IMG/VR virus record: IMGVR_UViG_3300033148_006239 | Location: 41,325-105,324 of that record | Length of the DNA: 64,000 nt | From: a virus | Strand: one strand, 5' to 3' | Part shown: one piece after another, positions 1 to 7,292 of the stretch | Layout: the number at the start of each line of letters is the position of its first letter | Position numbering within the stretch: the first letter of the stretch is position 1 | Notes under the pieces: model-generated | Databases searched by the model: none | What the model saw: the letters and a program-made list of their open reading frames with translations, nothing else | What the model was told of the DNA's origin: nothing | Translations under genes and position numbers: made by a program

Positions 1-437
1 TTAGTTATACCATATAACGAAGGATGATTTTCAAATGGTTTAGCGTTATTGCAAAATCCACCAATAGAAGTATCAAATTCAAATGGATCAAATATAGTTG
101 TGCTACTAAAATTGATTAAAGGTAAATCGAACTCTCTACATATTTTAATAATATTCTGTGTCCCTAAAACGTTTGTTAAAATAGTTTCTTCTTCATTGTT
201 TATACATCTATGTGTTCCTACAACTGCGGCTATATGTATAATAGCATCAGGTTTCCAATCATTAATTGCATTTCTCATTTGAGTATAATCTTTAACATTA
301 AAATGAAATCTTTCTGTATCTAATCCGTCATTATAAGTTGGATAAATATCTGGCATAATATCATATTTATGACTTAATTGTTTATCTAAGCCACGTGCAA
401 TCATTCCATTATGACCTGTTAAAAATAATTTATACAT
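1..437 (-). CDS. NAD-dependent epimerase/dehydratase, partial (3' end outside window)
   Basis: Extended short-chain dehydrogenase/reductase, probably acting on a nucleotide sugar. The protein begins MYKLFLTGHNGMIARG; the TGxxGxI dinucleotide-binding turn is at residues 7-13. A typical HIAA stretch follows, then an NVLGTQNI helix. The last readable residues are YGIT followed by AA, so the family's catalytic YxxxK is probably split by the window edge (Y142, K146 inferred from AAx). About 145 residues are visible, roughly half of a normal 300-residue enzyme. The ATG at 437 has a GAGG Shine-Dalgarno and sits just after the kinase-like gene. The substrate cannot be read. A flavoprotein with UDP-galactopyranose-mutase-like features lies 2.3 kb upstream, so a phage sugar-modification pathway is possible. 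Confidence 0.85.
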   Translation of the reverse strand, partial: MYKLFLTGHNGMIARGLDKQLSHKYDIMPDIYPTYNDGLDTERFHFNVKDYTQMRNAINDWKPDAIIHIAAVVGTHRCINNEEETILTNVLGTQNIIKICREFDLPLINFSSTTIFDPFEFDTSIGGFCNNAKPFENHPSLYGIT

Positions 438-447
438 TTATTTTACC

Positions 448-951
448 TCAATCATCGTCGGGATATGCACCTCTAGAATACCAAGAATCATCATCAAGAT
501 CATTATTGATAACATCATTCATATCATCGCAAATCTCCATAAAATTTTGTAATTTATTAACACAAGCGTCAATATTATTTGCCGATGTATTTATTTCAAT
601 AAAATTCGCCTTTAGTTTATTGACAATATCAATGAAAATTGTTTGTTGATAAAATAGACTGCGTCTTGAAATAGTATGACACTTCATTTCATCAGTAGAT
701 TCAATTCTCTCAAGAAAATCATTCGCATTTACTATACATAAAACTATTACAGAATGTTTACAAATATCTTTACTTATTTTATATAAAATATCATTATCAT
801 GTTCTCTTTTATAAACTTTATTATATACTAATTGTGAAAGAATACTTCTGTCGTGACAAACATATTGATAATTATTTTGTAATTCAAAATTACGTCTCAA
901 TGTTGATTTACCTGACTTATCAATACCTTCAAAGAATATTAATTTACTCAT
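448..951 (-). CDS. P-loop deoxynucleoside monophosphate kinase-like (thymidylate kinase-like)
   Basis: Probable deoxynucleotide kinase. The N-terminus MSKLIFFEGIDKSGKST carries a Walker A loop of the dTMP-kinase type (FEGxDxSGKST), and a DR pair follows at about residues 34-35, where this family binds the base and phosphate. At 167 residues it is shorter than bacterial Tmk (about 205) and closer to compact phage enzymes. I chose the ATG at 951, with AGGT upstream, over an in-frame TTG one codon earlier. The C-terminus is acidic. It overlaps the acidic 72-residue gene upstream. With the neighbouring dUTPase-HAD and UDG-like genes it forms a dTTP/dUTP cluster. The exact substrate is uncertain. 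Confidence 0.75.
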   Translation of the reverse strand: MSKLIFFEGIDKSGKSTLRRNFELQNNYQYVCHDRSILSQLVYNKVYKREHDNDILYKISKDICKHSVIVLCIVNANDFLERIESTDEMKCHTISRRSLFYQQTIFIDIVNKLKANFIEINTSANNIDACVNKLQNFMEICDDMNDVINNDLDDDSWYSRGAYPDDD

Positions 952-1162
952 CAATACCTGCTTTTGTTACTGTAAAATCTAATTTAATTTTTTCAATTAT
1001 TTTTTTTGGTTTAATATAAATATCAACATAATTATCATTATAATTATCGTTATCGTTTAAATCAAATTCAAAATCATCAATAATATCTTCATCTTTTAAG
1101 TCTTGCAAAAGCAATAATATTTTAATTTGAAATATAAAAAAATCAATATTAAATTTACTCAT
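944..1162 (-). CDS. Hypothetical acidic small protein
   Basis: A 72-residue protein that I do not recognise. Its middle is very acidic and Asn/Asp-rich (residues 24-45), preceded by a short hydrophobic N-terminal stretch and followed by a Lys-rich tail. It overlaps the end of the UDG-like gene upstream and the start of the kinase-like gene downstream by 8 nt each, so it is translated as part of the same polycistron. An AAGG Shine-Dalgarno lies about 9 nt before the ATG. No function is proposed. Confidence 0.55.
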   Translation of the reverse strand: MSKFNIDFFIFQIKILLLLQDLKDEDIIDDFEFDLNDNDNYNDNYVDIYIKPKKIIEKIKLDFTVTKAGIDE

Positions 1163-1733
1163 TAGTGTATGCCTTATAAAGAGTATCTAATATATGTTTA
1201 TAATCATCTACACTCATTCCACCATAAGATAAAACATAATTAGGATGATTTATTGGAAAAACAATTGCTTCTCTATCATTATATTCAAATATAGATTCTT
1301 TATATAATTCTGCATCAAAAAATTTAGCAACTTGTTTACCTAAAGGAACGATTACTTTTGGTTTTAAAATCTGTATTTCTTTTAATAGAAATCTATTACC
1401 ACATTTATTAATTAATCTTTCATCAATCTTATTATTTTTTGTACTGCATTTAACAATATTTGTTATTGTACATTCATTTAAATAATTGATCATTCTTAAA
1501 AATTCTAATCCAAAACCTCCATCAAAAGCAAACGTACCATATATCCCTCTAACATTTGATGGATTCATACCAACAAATAAGAAATTATTTCCTATATGTA
1601 ATCCTTTTAATTTACCAAACCCATATCTTATATCTTCTGTATTAAATTCTTCATCGCATAAATTTTTACATCGTTTACATGTGCATAATCCGTAATAAAG
1701 TTTGTGAATCTTACTTTTCATATTTACTTTCAT
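1155..1733 (-). CDS. Uracil-DNA glycosylase superfamily protein (family 4/5-like)
   Basis: Probable base-excision or uracil-recognition protein. Landmarks are a Cys-rich N-terminus (C17, C19, C22, C26), FVGMNPS at 53-59 where family 4 enzymes have GEAPG, TNIVKC at 91-96, a further Cys at 111, and HPNYVLSYGG at about 163-172 matching the C-terminal HPS motif. The C19/C22 and C96/C111 pairs fit the 4Fe-4S cluster of family 4 UDGs. The motif 1 sequence is not canonical, so activity may be altered; uracil-sensing or a non-catalytic role is possible. The gene follows the dUTPase-HAD fusion by a 4-nt overlap, and both act on uracil-containing nucleotides. Length of 192 residues is normal for the family. 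Confidence 0.75.
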   Translation of the reverse strand: MKVNMKSKIHKLYYGLCTCKRCKNLCDEEFNTEDIRYGFGKLKGLHIGNNFLFVGMNPSNVRGIYGTFAFDGGFGLEFLRMINYLNECTITNIVKCSTKNNKIDERLINKCGNRFLLKEIQILKPKVIVPLGKQVAKFFDAELYKESIFEYNDREAIVFPINHPNYVLSYGGMSVDDYKHILDTLYKAYTNE

Positions 1734-2707
1734 AAATTACTCATTATAGTATCAAAAGTAAAAAATGGAATAATAGTATCAATCTTTTTAATTCTTTCAA
1801 TATACATATTGTTATAAGGTGTTATTTTCAAATAAACATCTACAGGCATTGATTTTGCAATCTTAATTGCATTATCTGCATCGTCTTCGACAACAAAAGA
1901 TACATTTTTTAAATCTTTAATTATTCTATGCTCTTTCTTTTCATCCCAAAAAATCATATCAATAGGTAAATTATTACTTGTTATCCATTTTAAAGTATCA
2001 GAATAGATTCTACTATATTTATGATATGGTCGTGCAGTTATTAATACAGTTATATAATCTTTTTTATATAAATATTGTAAAAATTCCTTTGCTCCAGGAA
2101 CAAAATCCATTTCGGCTTTAACACCTGATTGTCTATATCTATCTTTTAATATTAATTGTACTTCTAAATCAAGATTTAAAAAATCATTAAAATCAATTAT
2201 TTTTTCATTAATAGAAACATTATCTAACATACCATAATTAGACATAATATTCGAATATTCATTAATCCATTTAATAAAAAAATCAGGCCAATCAGCAATA
2301 ACTCCATCAATGTCAATAACTGCAATCTTTTTATTTGAATCGATATTGTTTATAAATTTTTCTTGATTATACCTTGCTTCAACAACAGTTGTTTTATTTA
2401 AAAAATTCTTATAAAAATCTTCATCATTAATTCCCCACAAATTACACAACCCAACAAGAAACTTAAATATATCAATCAATTCTTCAGAAATATTTGATCT
2501 AATTATATCGCCATCAAATTTTCTATGCATTTTAAATGGCATTTCATGTAATAATTCACCTATTTCAGAATAAAGATGTAAACAAAATTCCTTAGACCAA
2601 AAAACTAACTCTTCTTCAGTTAAATTATTTATATCAAATCCTTTATCTTTAAAAACTTGATTATTAAAGTCAAGTTGTTTTTCCCAAATTTCTTTTAATT
2701 TATTCAT
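1730..2707 (-). CDS. Fusion: all-alpha dUTPase/MazG-like domain plus HAD-type 5'-nucleotidase-like domain
   Basis: A two-domain nucleotide enzyme. Residues 1-115 look like a dimeric all-alpha dUTPase, with helices carrying E48/E51 (LYSEIGELLHEMPFK) and E75/E76/D79 (EELIDIFKFL), the usual metal-binding pattern. From about residue 128 an HAD phosphatase domain begins with DIDGVIADW (D132/D134 nucleophile pair), then GAKEFLQYLY and LITARP, as in phage 5'(3')-deoxyribonucleotidases. A plausible role is hydrolysis of dUTP to dUMP and control of nucleoside monophosphates. I start at 2707, after GGTGGGG; an ORF extension to 2740 would run deeper into the upstream gene. The next gene downstream is UDG-like, supporting a uracil-handling cluster. 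Confidence 0.8.
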   Translation of the reverse strand: MNKLKEIWEKQLDFNNQVFKDKGFDINNLTEEELVFWSKEFCLHLYSEIGELLHEMPFKMHRKFDGDIIRSNISEELIDIFKFLVGLCNLWGINDEDFYKNFLNKTTVVEARYNQEKFINNIDSNKKIAVIDIDGVIADWPDFFIKWINEYSNIMSNYGMLDNVSINEKIIDFNDFLNLDLEVQLILKDRYRQSGVKAEMDFVPGAKEFLQYLYKKDYITVLITARPYHKYSRIYSDTLKWITSNNLPIDMIFWDEKKEHRIIKDLKNVSFVVEDDADNAIKIAKSMPVDVYLKITPYNNMYIERIKKIDTIIPFFTFDTIMSNL

Positions 2708-3665
2708 TTCCCCACCCATAAGCCATAACGTGATCAACAAAATCTTTTAACTTATCACACAATGTGTGAAACTGTATAGAATGATCCCATGACGCATATC
2801 TACCAAAACATTTTATATCACCAATATGATCTAAACAATGATTCTCTAAAAAATAGCCATACTTTAACGTACCATATTGTAATATACCACTAGACATAAA
2901 AATCTTTTTAAGTATACAGACATTATCTCGATCAATTGATTCATACGTAATTGTTTTATCTTTATTATCTGTAACTCTTATAAAAGGAATATCTTTATCA
3001 GCATAATATATATAATCATAATCGTTAAACATCAAACCATTTATTTTAACAAAATATTTGCTTTTATATTCATATTTAAAATAAGGATTTACATCAAATA
3101 ATTTACAAAAATCAGGAGCAGGAATTGTATTAATAATATATTCATGACTAGTTCTAATTGAATAATTATTATCTAAATGAATTGCAACGTGATTGTTATC
3201 ATAATAGTCAACACGTTCAATTAAACTGTTATAATATGTAGTACCTTGAGACCACAAAAATCTACAAATTGTTTCAATAAATTCTTTCTGTGAAAAATCA
3301 AAATATTCAAAATTATTACCTCCCGACGCGGTACTATCATAGTGTTTTCCATCTCGTGTAATTCTTGAATACTCTAATAAAAATTCTTTTGTTGCATAAT
3401 CTTTAATTTCATCATTGTAACAGAAACCAATGTTTGTCTTTTTAACATTTTGCTTGATATTAAATTGTCTTAAAATCTTTTCTACTTCATCAGAAACATG
3501 TAAATATCTCGGACCAAAAGCGTTCTCATATTGACCATATAATTTTCCAATTATAGTTACATTACAATTGAGATATTGTTTTAAATAATAAGCCGTTAAT
3601 AGTGCTGCAGGACCAGCACCAATAATAATTATATCATTCATAATTAATTTCTTATCAATGGGCAT
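2700..3665 (-). CDS. FAD-dependent oxidoreductase, amine-oxidase/UDP-galactopyranose-mutase-like fold
   Basis: Flavoprotein with an N-terminal Rossmann fold: IIIIGAGPAALLTAYYL is a GxGxxA FAD-binding turn followed by its helix. Further in, AFGPRYLHVSDEVEKIL resembles the GPHIFHT segment of UDP-galactopyranose mutase, and FGRYASWDH near the C-terminus resembles the GRLxxYxY flavin-contacting segment of that enzyme. At 321 residues it is slightly short for a mutase (about 370). The substrate is unknown; sugar mutase and other amine-oxidase-fold activities are both possible. Start is at 3665 (11-nt overlap with the sigma-like gene) or at the second Met (3641), since neither has a strong SD. Confidence 0.7.
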   Translation of the reverse strand: MPIDKKLIMNDIIIIGAGPAALLTAYYLKQYLNCNVTIIGKLYGQYENAFGPRYLHVSDEVEKILRQFNIKQNVKKTNIGFCYNDEIKDYATKEFLLEYSRITRDGKHYDSTASGGNNFEYFDFSQKEFIETICRFLWSQGTTYYNSLIERVDYYDNNHVAIHLDNNYSIRTSHEYIINTIPAPDFCKLFDVNPYFKYEYKSKYFVKINGLMFNDYDYIYYADKDIPFIRVTDNKDKTITYESIDRDNVCILKKIFMSSGILQYGTLKYGYFLENHCLDHIGDIKCFGRYASWDHSIQFHTLCDKLKDFVDHVMAYGWGNE

Positions 3666-4212
3666 AATTAATTTGCCTCATTACGTTATTAGTTTTTACA
3701 AATAAACAAGGTTGTACATCATCATAATCAATAAAATAATTTCTTATACATTTCCTAACGTTTTCAAATTCATTAGTAATTGATGAAATACATTTACTTT
3801 TAATATTTGCAATTTCAGTAGCGCTAAATCCCTTTAAATAAAGTTCAATAATTTCTTTTGCCTTTACTCTATCTAAATTATTTAACATTCTTTCAAAATC
3901 AATTGTAACATCTGCATCAGGTTCATCATAAGCAATTTGATCTTGATAATTATCTAAATTGGCGTTCTTATATTTATAATTTCTATAAGCGTTGTCCATA
4001 ATTTTAAATGAACTAAAACTCAATGTTTGATTTATAAAACCAGATAAACTACCCTTTTCTTCATCAAAGTTATTGATATACTTTAATAATAATATTGATA
4101 ATTCCTGCTTCGCGTCGTCAAACTCAACTGGAGATTTATGTGAAACTTTATATGCATATTTACATATCAGTCTATCATAATCTCTAAATACTTGGTTAAT
4201 GTCAATAATCAT
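3655..4212 (-). CDS. Sigma-70-like RNA polymerase sigma factor (ECF-like size)
   Basis: A 185-residue protein with the layout of a small sigma factor. Residues 20-85 resemble region 2 (YAYKVSHKSPVEFDDAKQEL, then FDEEKGSLSGFINQTL), matching the helix where sigma factors contact core polymerase and the -10 element. Residues 115-165 resemble a region-4 helix-turn-helix (KAKEIIELYLKGFSATEIA, then a second helix). It probably redirects host RNA polymerase to phage promoters, for example late genes. A strong AGGAGA Shine-Dalgarno precedes the ATG. It is encoded just downstream of the tubulin-like gene, separated by a small hairpin. The assignment rests on overall pattern, not on one diagnostic motif. 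Confidence 0.65.
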   Translation of the reverse strand: MIIDINQVFRDYDRLICKYAYKVSHKSPVEFDDAKQELSILLLKYINNFDEEKGSLSGFINQTLSFSSFKIMDNAYRNYKYKNANLDNYQDQIAYDEPDADVTIDFERMLNNLDRVKAKEIIELYLKGFSATEIANIKSKCISSITNEFENVRKCIRNYFIDYDDVQPCLFVKTNNVMRQINYAH

Positions 4213-4229
4213 ACAATCTCCTAATAAAA

Positions 4230-4248
4230 TAGTAATTAGATATTACTA
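4230..4248 (-). terminator. Weak hairpin between tubulin-like and sigma-like genes
   Basis: Inverted repeat TAGTAAT / ATTACTA with a 5-nt loop, followed on the minus strand by TTTTATT. It may attenuate read-through from the tubulin-like gene into the sigma-like gene. The stem is A/T-only and a T-run also lies on the opposite side, so strength and direction are uncertain. Confidence 0.35.
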
Positions 4249-4283
4249 CTTTTTTTAAAGTTTGTAAAATCTTTTTAAAAAAA

Positions 4284-5420
4284 TTAAATATCAATACCAG
4301 TTTCAAGTTTCACAAATTCAACTTCTGATTTTTTTTCAAGTTTTTTATGATCTCTCTTAATTGAATTAACTAATTTAATCATTGCTTTACTCTTCTTTAA
4401 TCCTGCACAAATCATATACCCAGTAATTTTATCGACATTACTAGAATAGAAATAACTAACATACGAATTTGGAGTTCGAGTCATCACTTCAATTCTTTTA
4501 GAAATTAATTCTGCTTTTGTATTCATTGTATGTTTATCACTTCCCTTAGGTAAGACAATTGCCAATATATAATTCGTTGTTGTATTTATATCAAATGATC
4601 CATAATACATTGATTCTGTATTTAATTTACGTATAAACTCATCATCAATACCTTCATCCAATTGAAAATATCTGAAATCAACAAACCCAGAATTTTTATT
4701 ATAAAGTACCCTTTTTAAATCAGACATATCTATATTCGCATTATTACCACTTAAAAAGTCATAATTTGATTTAAATGTAAAATCATAAAACATTTTTAAA
4801 GGATTAATAATGTGATAATTAATTCTATCATAATGTGTTTTCTTCATTTTAAATCTATCATATAGTAATTGATTATCCGCAAGAATAACATTGACATAAT
4901 CAATATCTTTCAAAAAGATATTTTCAATAAACCAATTAATTAATTTTATTGTATTGTTTTTTCTCTTAATACCTTCATTCTTTTTTGGAGTTGAAATAAT
5001 TACTAATATTTTTTTATTTAATTCAACCAATAGCTCAACAATAACTCTTGTAATTCCATTTCCACTACCCCCACCACCTGATGTATAAATAATTATATAT
5101 TCATCATCATCAACAATTCTTGGACCGCATATTTCTCCATCGACATCTTCATATTTTTCAAATAAAAATTTATTTATTTTATCAATCTTATTTCTAGCTA
5201 TCATTTCACCTTTATCAGGATCATTTCCAGTTCCATCTACACCTAAAAGCATAACATCTTCAATACTAAATAATTTGATATTATCAACTGCAGTATTAGA
5301 TACAACAGTTTTTGTATTTTTAAAAAATTTACTATGTTGCTTTGCAAGCATAGTCCCACATTGACCATTACCAAATATTTTATCACTTATGGTTAAATCT
5401 AAAAACTGTTCCATTTCCAT
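4284..5420 (-). CDS. Tubulin/FtsZ superfamily GTPase (PhuZ/TubZ-like phage tubulin)
   Basis: A phage-encoded tubulin-like filament protein of 378 residues. The GTP-binding landmarks occur in the family's order: T1 loop FGNGQCG (16-22), T3 loop GVDGTGNDPDKGE (60-72), the tubulin signature GGGGSGNG (115-122), T5 STPKKNEG (143-150), a T6-like Asn in ADNQ (181-184), and the T7 catalytic loop GNNANIDMSD (225-234) with N229, D231 and D234 matching FtsZ/tubulin NxDxxD. Residues after about 340 form a charged helix and tail like the polymer-contacting C-terminus of PhuZ and TubZ. In other phages such filaments centre or segregate phage DNA or the phage nucleus. The gene follows the primase and a 101-residue ORF by 1 nt. 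Confidence 0.92.
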   Translation of the reverse strand: MEMEQFLDLTISDKIFGNGQCGTMLAKQHSKFFKNTKTVVSNTAVDNIKLFSIEDVMLLGVDGTGNDPDKGEMIARNKIDKINKFLFEKYEDVDGEICGPRIVDDDEYIIIYTSGGGGSGNGITRVIVELLVELNKKILVIISTPKKNEGIKRKNNTIKLINWFIENIFLKDIDYVNVILADNQLLYDRFKMKKTHYDRINYHIINPLKMFYDFTFKSNYDFLSGNNANIDMSDLKRVLYNKNSGFVDFRYFQLDEGIDDEFIRKLNTESMYYGSFDINTTTNYILAIVLPKGSDKHTMNTKAELISKRIEVMTRTPNSYVSYFYSSNVDKITGYMICAGLKKSKAMIKLVNSIKRDHKKLEKKSEVEFVKLETGIDI

Positions 5421-5421
5421 A

Positions 5422-5727
5422 TCAATTACCCATTTTTTGAATTTCTTTTAGCGATTCAAAGACACTTTTAAATCTTTCATCGTTTTCAATTAAAAGCTCA
5501 AACATTTCATCTTCATATTGAGTCATCAAGTCGTTAACACTCTTATAGACTTCATTAAAAGTTTTAATTCTTGATAGATATCTAATATCTTGAGATTTCA
5601 TTGGATCATTATTTTGACTAGGTTCAACATGACTTTTAAAATATAAAAAATCATTAATCATTGACAAATAATTAACTATATTTATTTTCAATATCAAATT
5701 TTGAGTATCCATAGTATTATCCAACAT
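5422..5727 (-). CDS. Hypothetical helical protein encoded just upstream of the tubulin gene
   Basis: A protein of up to 101 residues, predicted by eye to be mostly helical and acidic at its C-terminus; I do not recognise it. It sits 1 nt upstream of the tubulin-like gene and overlaps the primase gene end. TubZ systems carry small partner proteins (TubR, TubY) next to the GTPase gene, so a partner role is conceivable, but no DNA-binding helix-turn-helix is evident. The ATG at 5727 has AAAGG directly abutting it. The in-frame ATG at 5712 has GGA seven bases upstream and is the likelier start. Confidence 0.6.
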   Translation of the reverse strand: MLDNTMDTQNLILKINIVNYLSMINDFLYFKSHVEPSQNNDPMKSQDIRYLSRIKTFNEVYKSVNDLMTQYEDEMFELLIENDERFKSVFESLKEIQKMGN

Positions 5728-6652
5728 CCTTTAGTTTAATTTGTAAATCTTCATAACTTAATTCATCTGGATCACAATCTATTTTAATCTTCTTTACAAA
5801 GAAATAATTACTAAGTTTTGAATAAATTTGACACAAATTTTTATATTTAAACTCATCTTCATAAACATCACCATCAAACATTATATAAATATTATCAATA
5901 TCTAATTTAGTCAATTTATCAAATTGAATAGAAGACATAATTATACCTAATAATGCGATTGCATTATAACCATATTGTTGTAAATAAATAGCATCAAATT
6001 CACCTTCAACAATAACAATATAATCTGTTATCTCTTCTATATTGTTTAATCCAAATAACGCATGTTTAGAATCACTATCTTTTAATTTTATTGCTTTGGG
6101 TTTTCTACCGTAAATAGATCTAGCATCATATGATATTAATCTATTTTTTTCATCATAGATGGGAATAATTATTCTATTTGATAAAACACCTTTATCACAA
6201 CATTTAATATTAAAAATATCAATATACTCTTCGATTATTCCTCTATCGATTAAATAATCTTTATACTTATCATACGGTTCTTTAAATTTTTCTAAAATTA
6301 ATTCATCGTAAATCTTAACATATTCATAATTATTAAACTTTTTATTATATAAATCAATAATATCATCTAGCTTAATCTCATCAATATATTGAGATCTTAA
6401 TTTATCAAGTACTGTATAAATACTGCATTCATCTAAATAAGATAATAATTTTATTAAATTACCATTTTCACCACACGACCAGCATTGAAATAATCCTCTT
6501 TTATAAGAAAAATCAATTCTAATTCCAAATGAAGGATTTGATTCACCATGATATGGACAACAAATCATCAAATTCTGATTAGATACTTTTCCCTCATATC
6601 CTCGTTGTGAAAGTTCATTAATAATATCAATATTTCTTAAATCAATATTCAT
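5717..6652 (-). CDS. DNA primase, DnaG-like (CHC2 zinc finger plus TOPRIM)
   Basis: Synthesises RNA primers for phage replication. The N-terminal zinc-binding domain has C32-P-Y-H35 and C57-W-S-C60-G in the CHC2 pattern, with the conserved FQCWSCGENGN segment. The middle is a primase core. A TOPRIM domain follows (IVIVEGEFDAIYL with the catalytic Glu, then MFDGDVYEDEF with the DxD-type metal site). At about 311 residues it is compact and lacks a long C-terminal helicase-interaction domain. I start at the ATG at 6652; a TTG lies one codon upstream. Helicase, loader and exonuclease genes upstream complete the replication set. Confidence 0.92.
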   Translation of the reverse strand: MNIDLRNIDIINELSQRGYEGKVSNQNLMICCPYHGESNPSFGIRIDFSYKRGLFQCWSCGENGNLIKLLSYLDECSIYTVLDKLRSQYIDEIKLDDIIDLYNKKFNNYEYVKIYDELILEKFKEPYDKYKDYLIDRGIIEEYIDIFNIKCCDKGVLSNRIIIPIYDEKNRLISYDARSIYGRKPKAIKLKDSDSKHALFGLNNIEEITDYIVIVEGEFDAIYLQQYGYNAIALLGIIMSSIQFDKLTKLDIDNIYIMFDGDVYEDEFKYKNLCQIYSKLSNYFFVKKIKIDCDPDELSYEDLQIKLKDVG

Positions 6653-6658
6653 CAATAA

Positions 6659-6850
6659 TTATTTTTTAACTAATTCATTATTTATATTTTTTAAAATATT
6701 TGCTAAAAAGCCAGGATGAGATTGATCATATTCATGCAATATATTTAGTGTTCTATCAATTTCATAGCAACATTTAGCGCAAATATCTTTAGTTATATTA
6801 AACTGATGTTCAAACATATCACCACATCTTTTACATTTAATTTTATCCAT
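6659..6850 (-). CDS. Small CxxC zinc-finger protein
   Basis: A 63-residue protein with two CxxC pairs (KCKRCGDMF and ICAKCCYEI), forming a probable single zinc ribbon, followed by a helical tail. It lies between the Lar-like gene and the primase gene in the same direction. Function unknown. Confidence 0.65.
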   Translation of the reverse strand: MDKIKCKRCGDMFEHQFNITKDICAKCCYEIDRTLNILHEYDQSHPGFLANILKNINNELVKK

Positions 6851-6887
6851 ATTACTTATCTATAATATATCCTAATAATTATTCAAA

Positions 6888-7106
6888 CTAATCAATTGAA
6901 CGATTATTCCATTGTTCAACTAACTCACTTTTAGCTTCTTTATGAGTAGTCGCATTAATTGGATTATAAATTAACGTCGCGTTACAATCCAAACACTCAA
7001 TCCAATATTTATAATATAATTTATCACCACTATGCATCGCATTTCTTCTTATTTTTAAATTCATACTCTTACAAAGAATGTTTGGACATGGCTGTAATTC
7101 TTTCAT
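6888..7106 (-). CDS. Lar-like zinc-ribbon protein (restriction alleviation family pattern)
   Basis: A 72-residue protein with the layout of the Lar family: LQPCPNILCKS near the N-terminus, a second pair ECLDC, then a Thr/Glu-rich helix ending WNNR. In Rac prophage, Lar moderates type I restriction. Many phage members are uncharacterised, so the anti-restriction role is an inference from family resemblance. A strong AGAGGT Shine-Dalgarno precedes the ATG, and the gene sits directly downstream of the structured RNA candidate. Confidence 0.65.
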   Translation of the reverse strand: MKELQPCPNILCKSMNLKIRRNAMHSGDKLYYKYWIECLDCNATLIYNPINATTHKEAKSELVEQWNNRSID

Positions 7107-7133
7107 TCTATACCTCTATATAATTTTAATACC

Positions 7134-7288
7134 ATACACCCGCCAGGATTACATACCCAGACTACATCTCACGGTAAATGCAGACTGCCGCTCTTTTTTA
7201 AGCCTTATACCACTCCTCGGGGACCGTACCCCCATTGAAGAGACTGAAAACCGAAACTGCACATGCGTTACTTCCGCCACGGGTGCAT
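7134..7288 (-). ncRNA. GC-rich structured RNA candidate
   Basis: This intergenic stretch has roughly even base composition in a very AT-rich genome. Read on the minus strand, its ends pair: ATGCACCCG (7280-7288) with CGGGTGTAT (7134-7142), nine pairs including one G-U. Inside are a hairpin GGGG...CCCC nested in a CTCTTC/GAGGAG helix, a GCG/CGC hairpin near the 5' end, and a possible long-range TGCAG/CTGCA pairing. It lies between the membrane/coiled-coil gene and the Lar-like gene. A segment resembles a class II tRNA D-arm (GAGTGGTATAAGGC), but no proper T-arm or anticodon arm follows. Strand assignment follows the neighbours. A 43-codon GTG-initiated ORF also crosses it; I favour RNA because of the terminal helix. 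Confidence 0.55.
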
Positions 7289-7292
7289 TAAA

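Noticed and set aside
4284-5420. Evidence for a nucleus-forming jumbo phage
   Set aside because: The tubulin alone does not show it; no shell protein or multi-subunit RNA polymerase is present in this window, and DnaB/DnaG-type replication genes differ from the phiKZ plan.
7134-7288. tRNA gene
   Set aside because: A class II-like D-arm sequence is present, but no 7-bp acceptor stem, proper T-loop or anticodon arm can be drawn.
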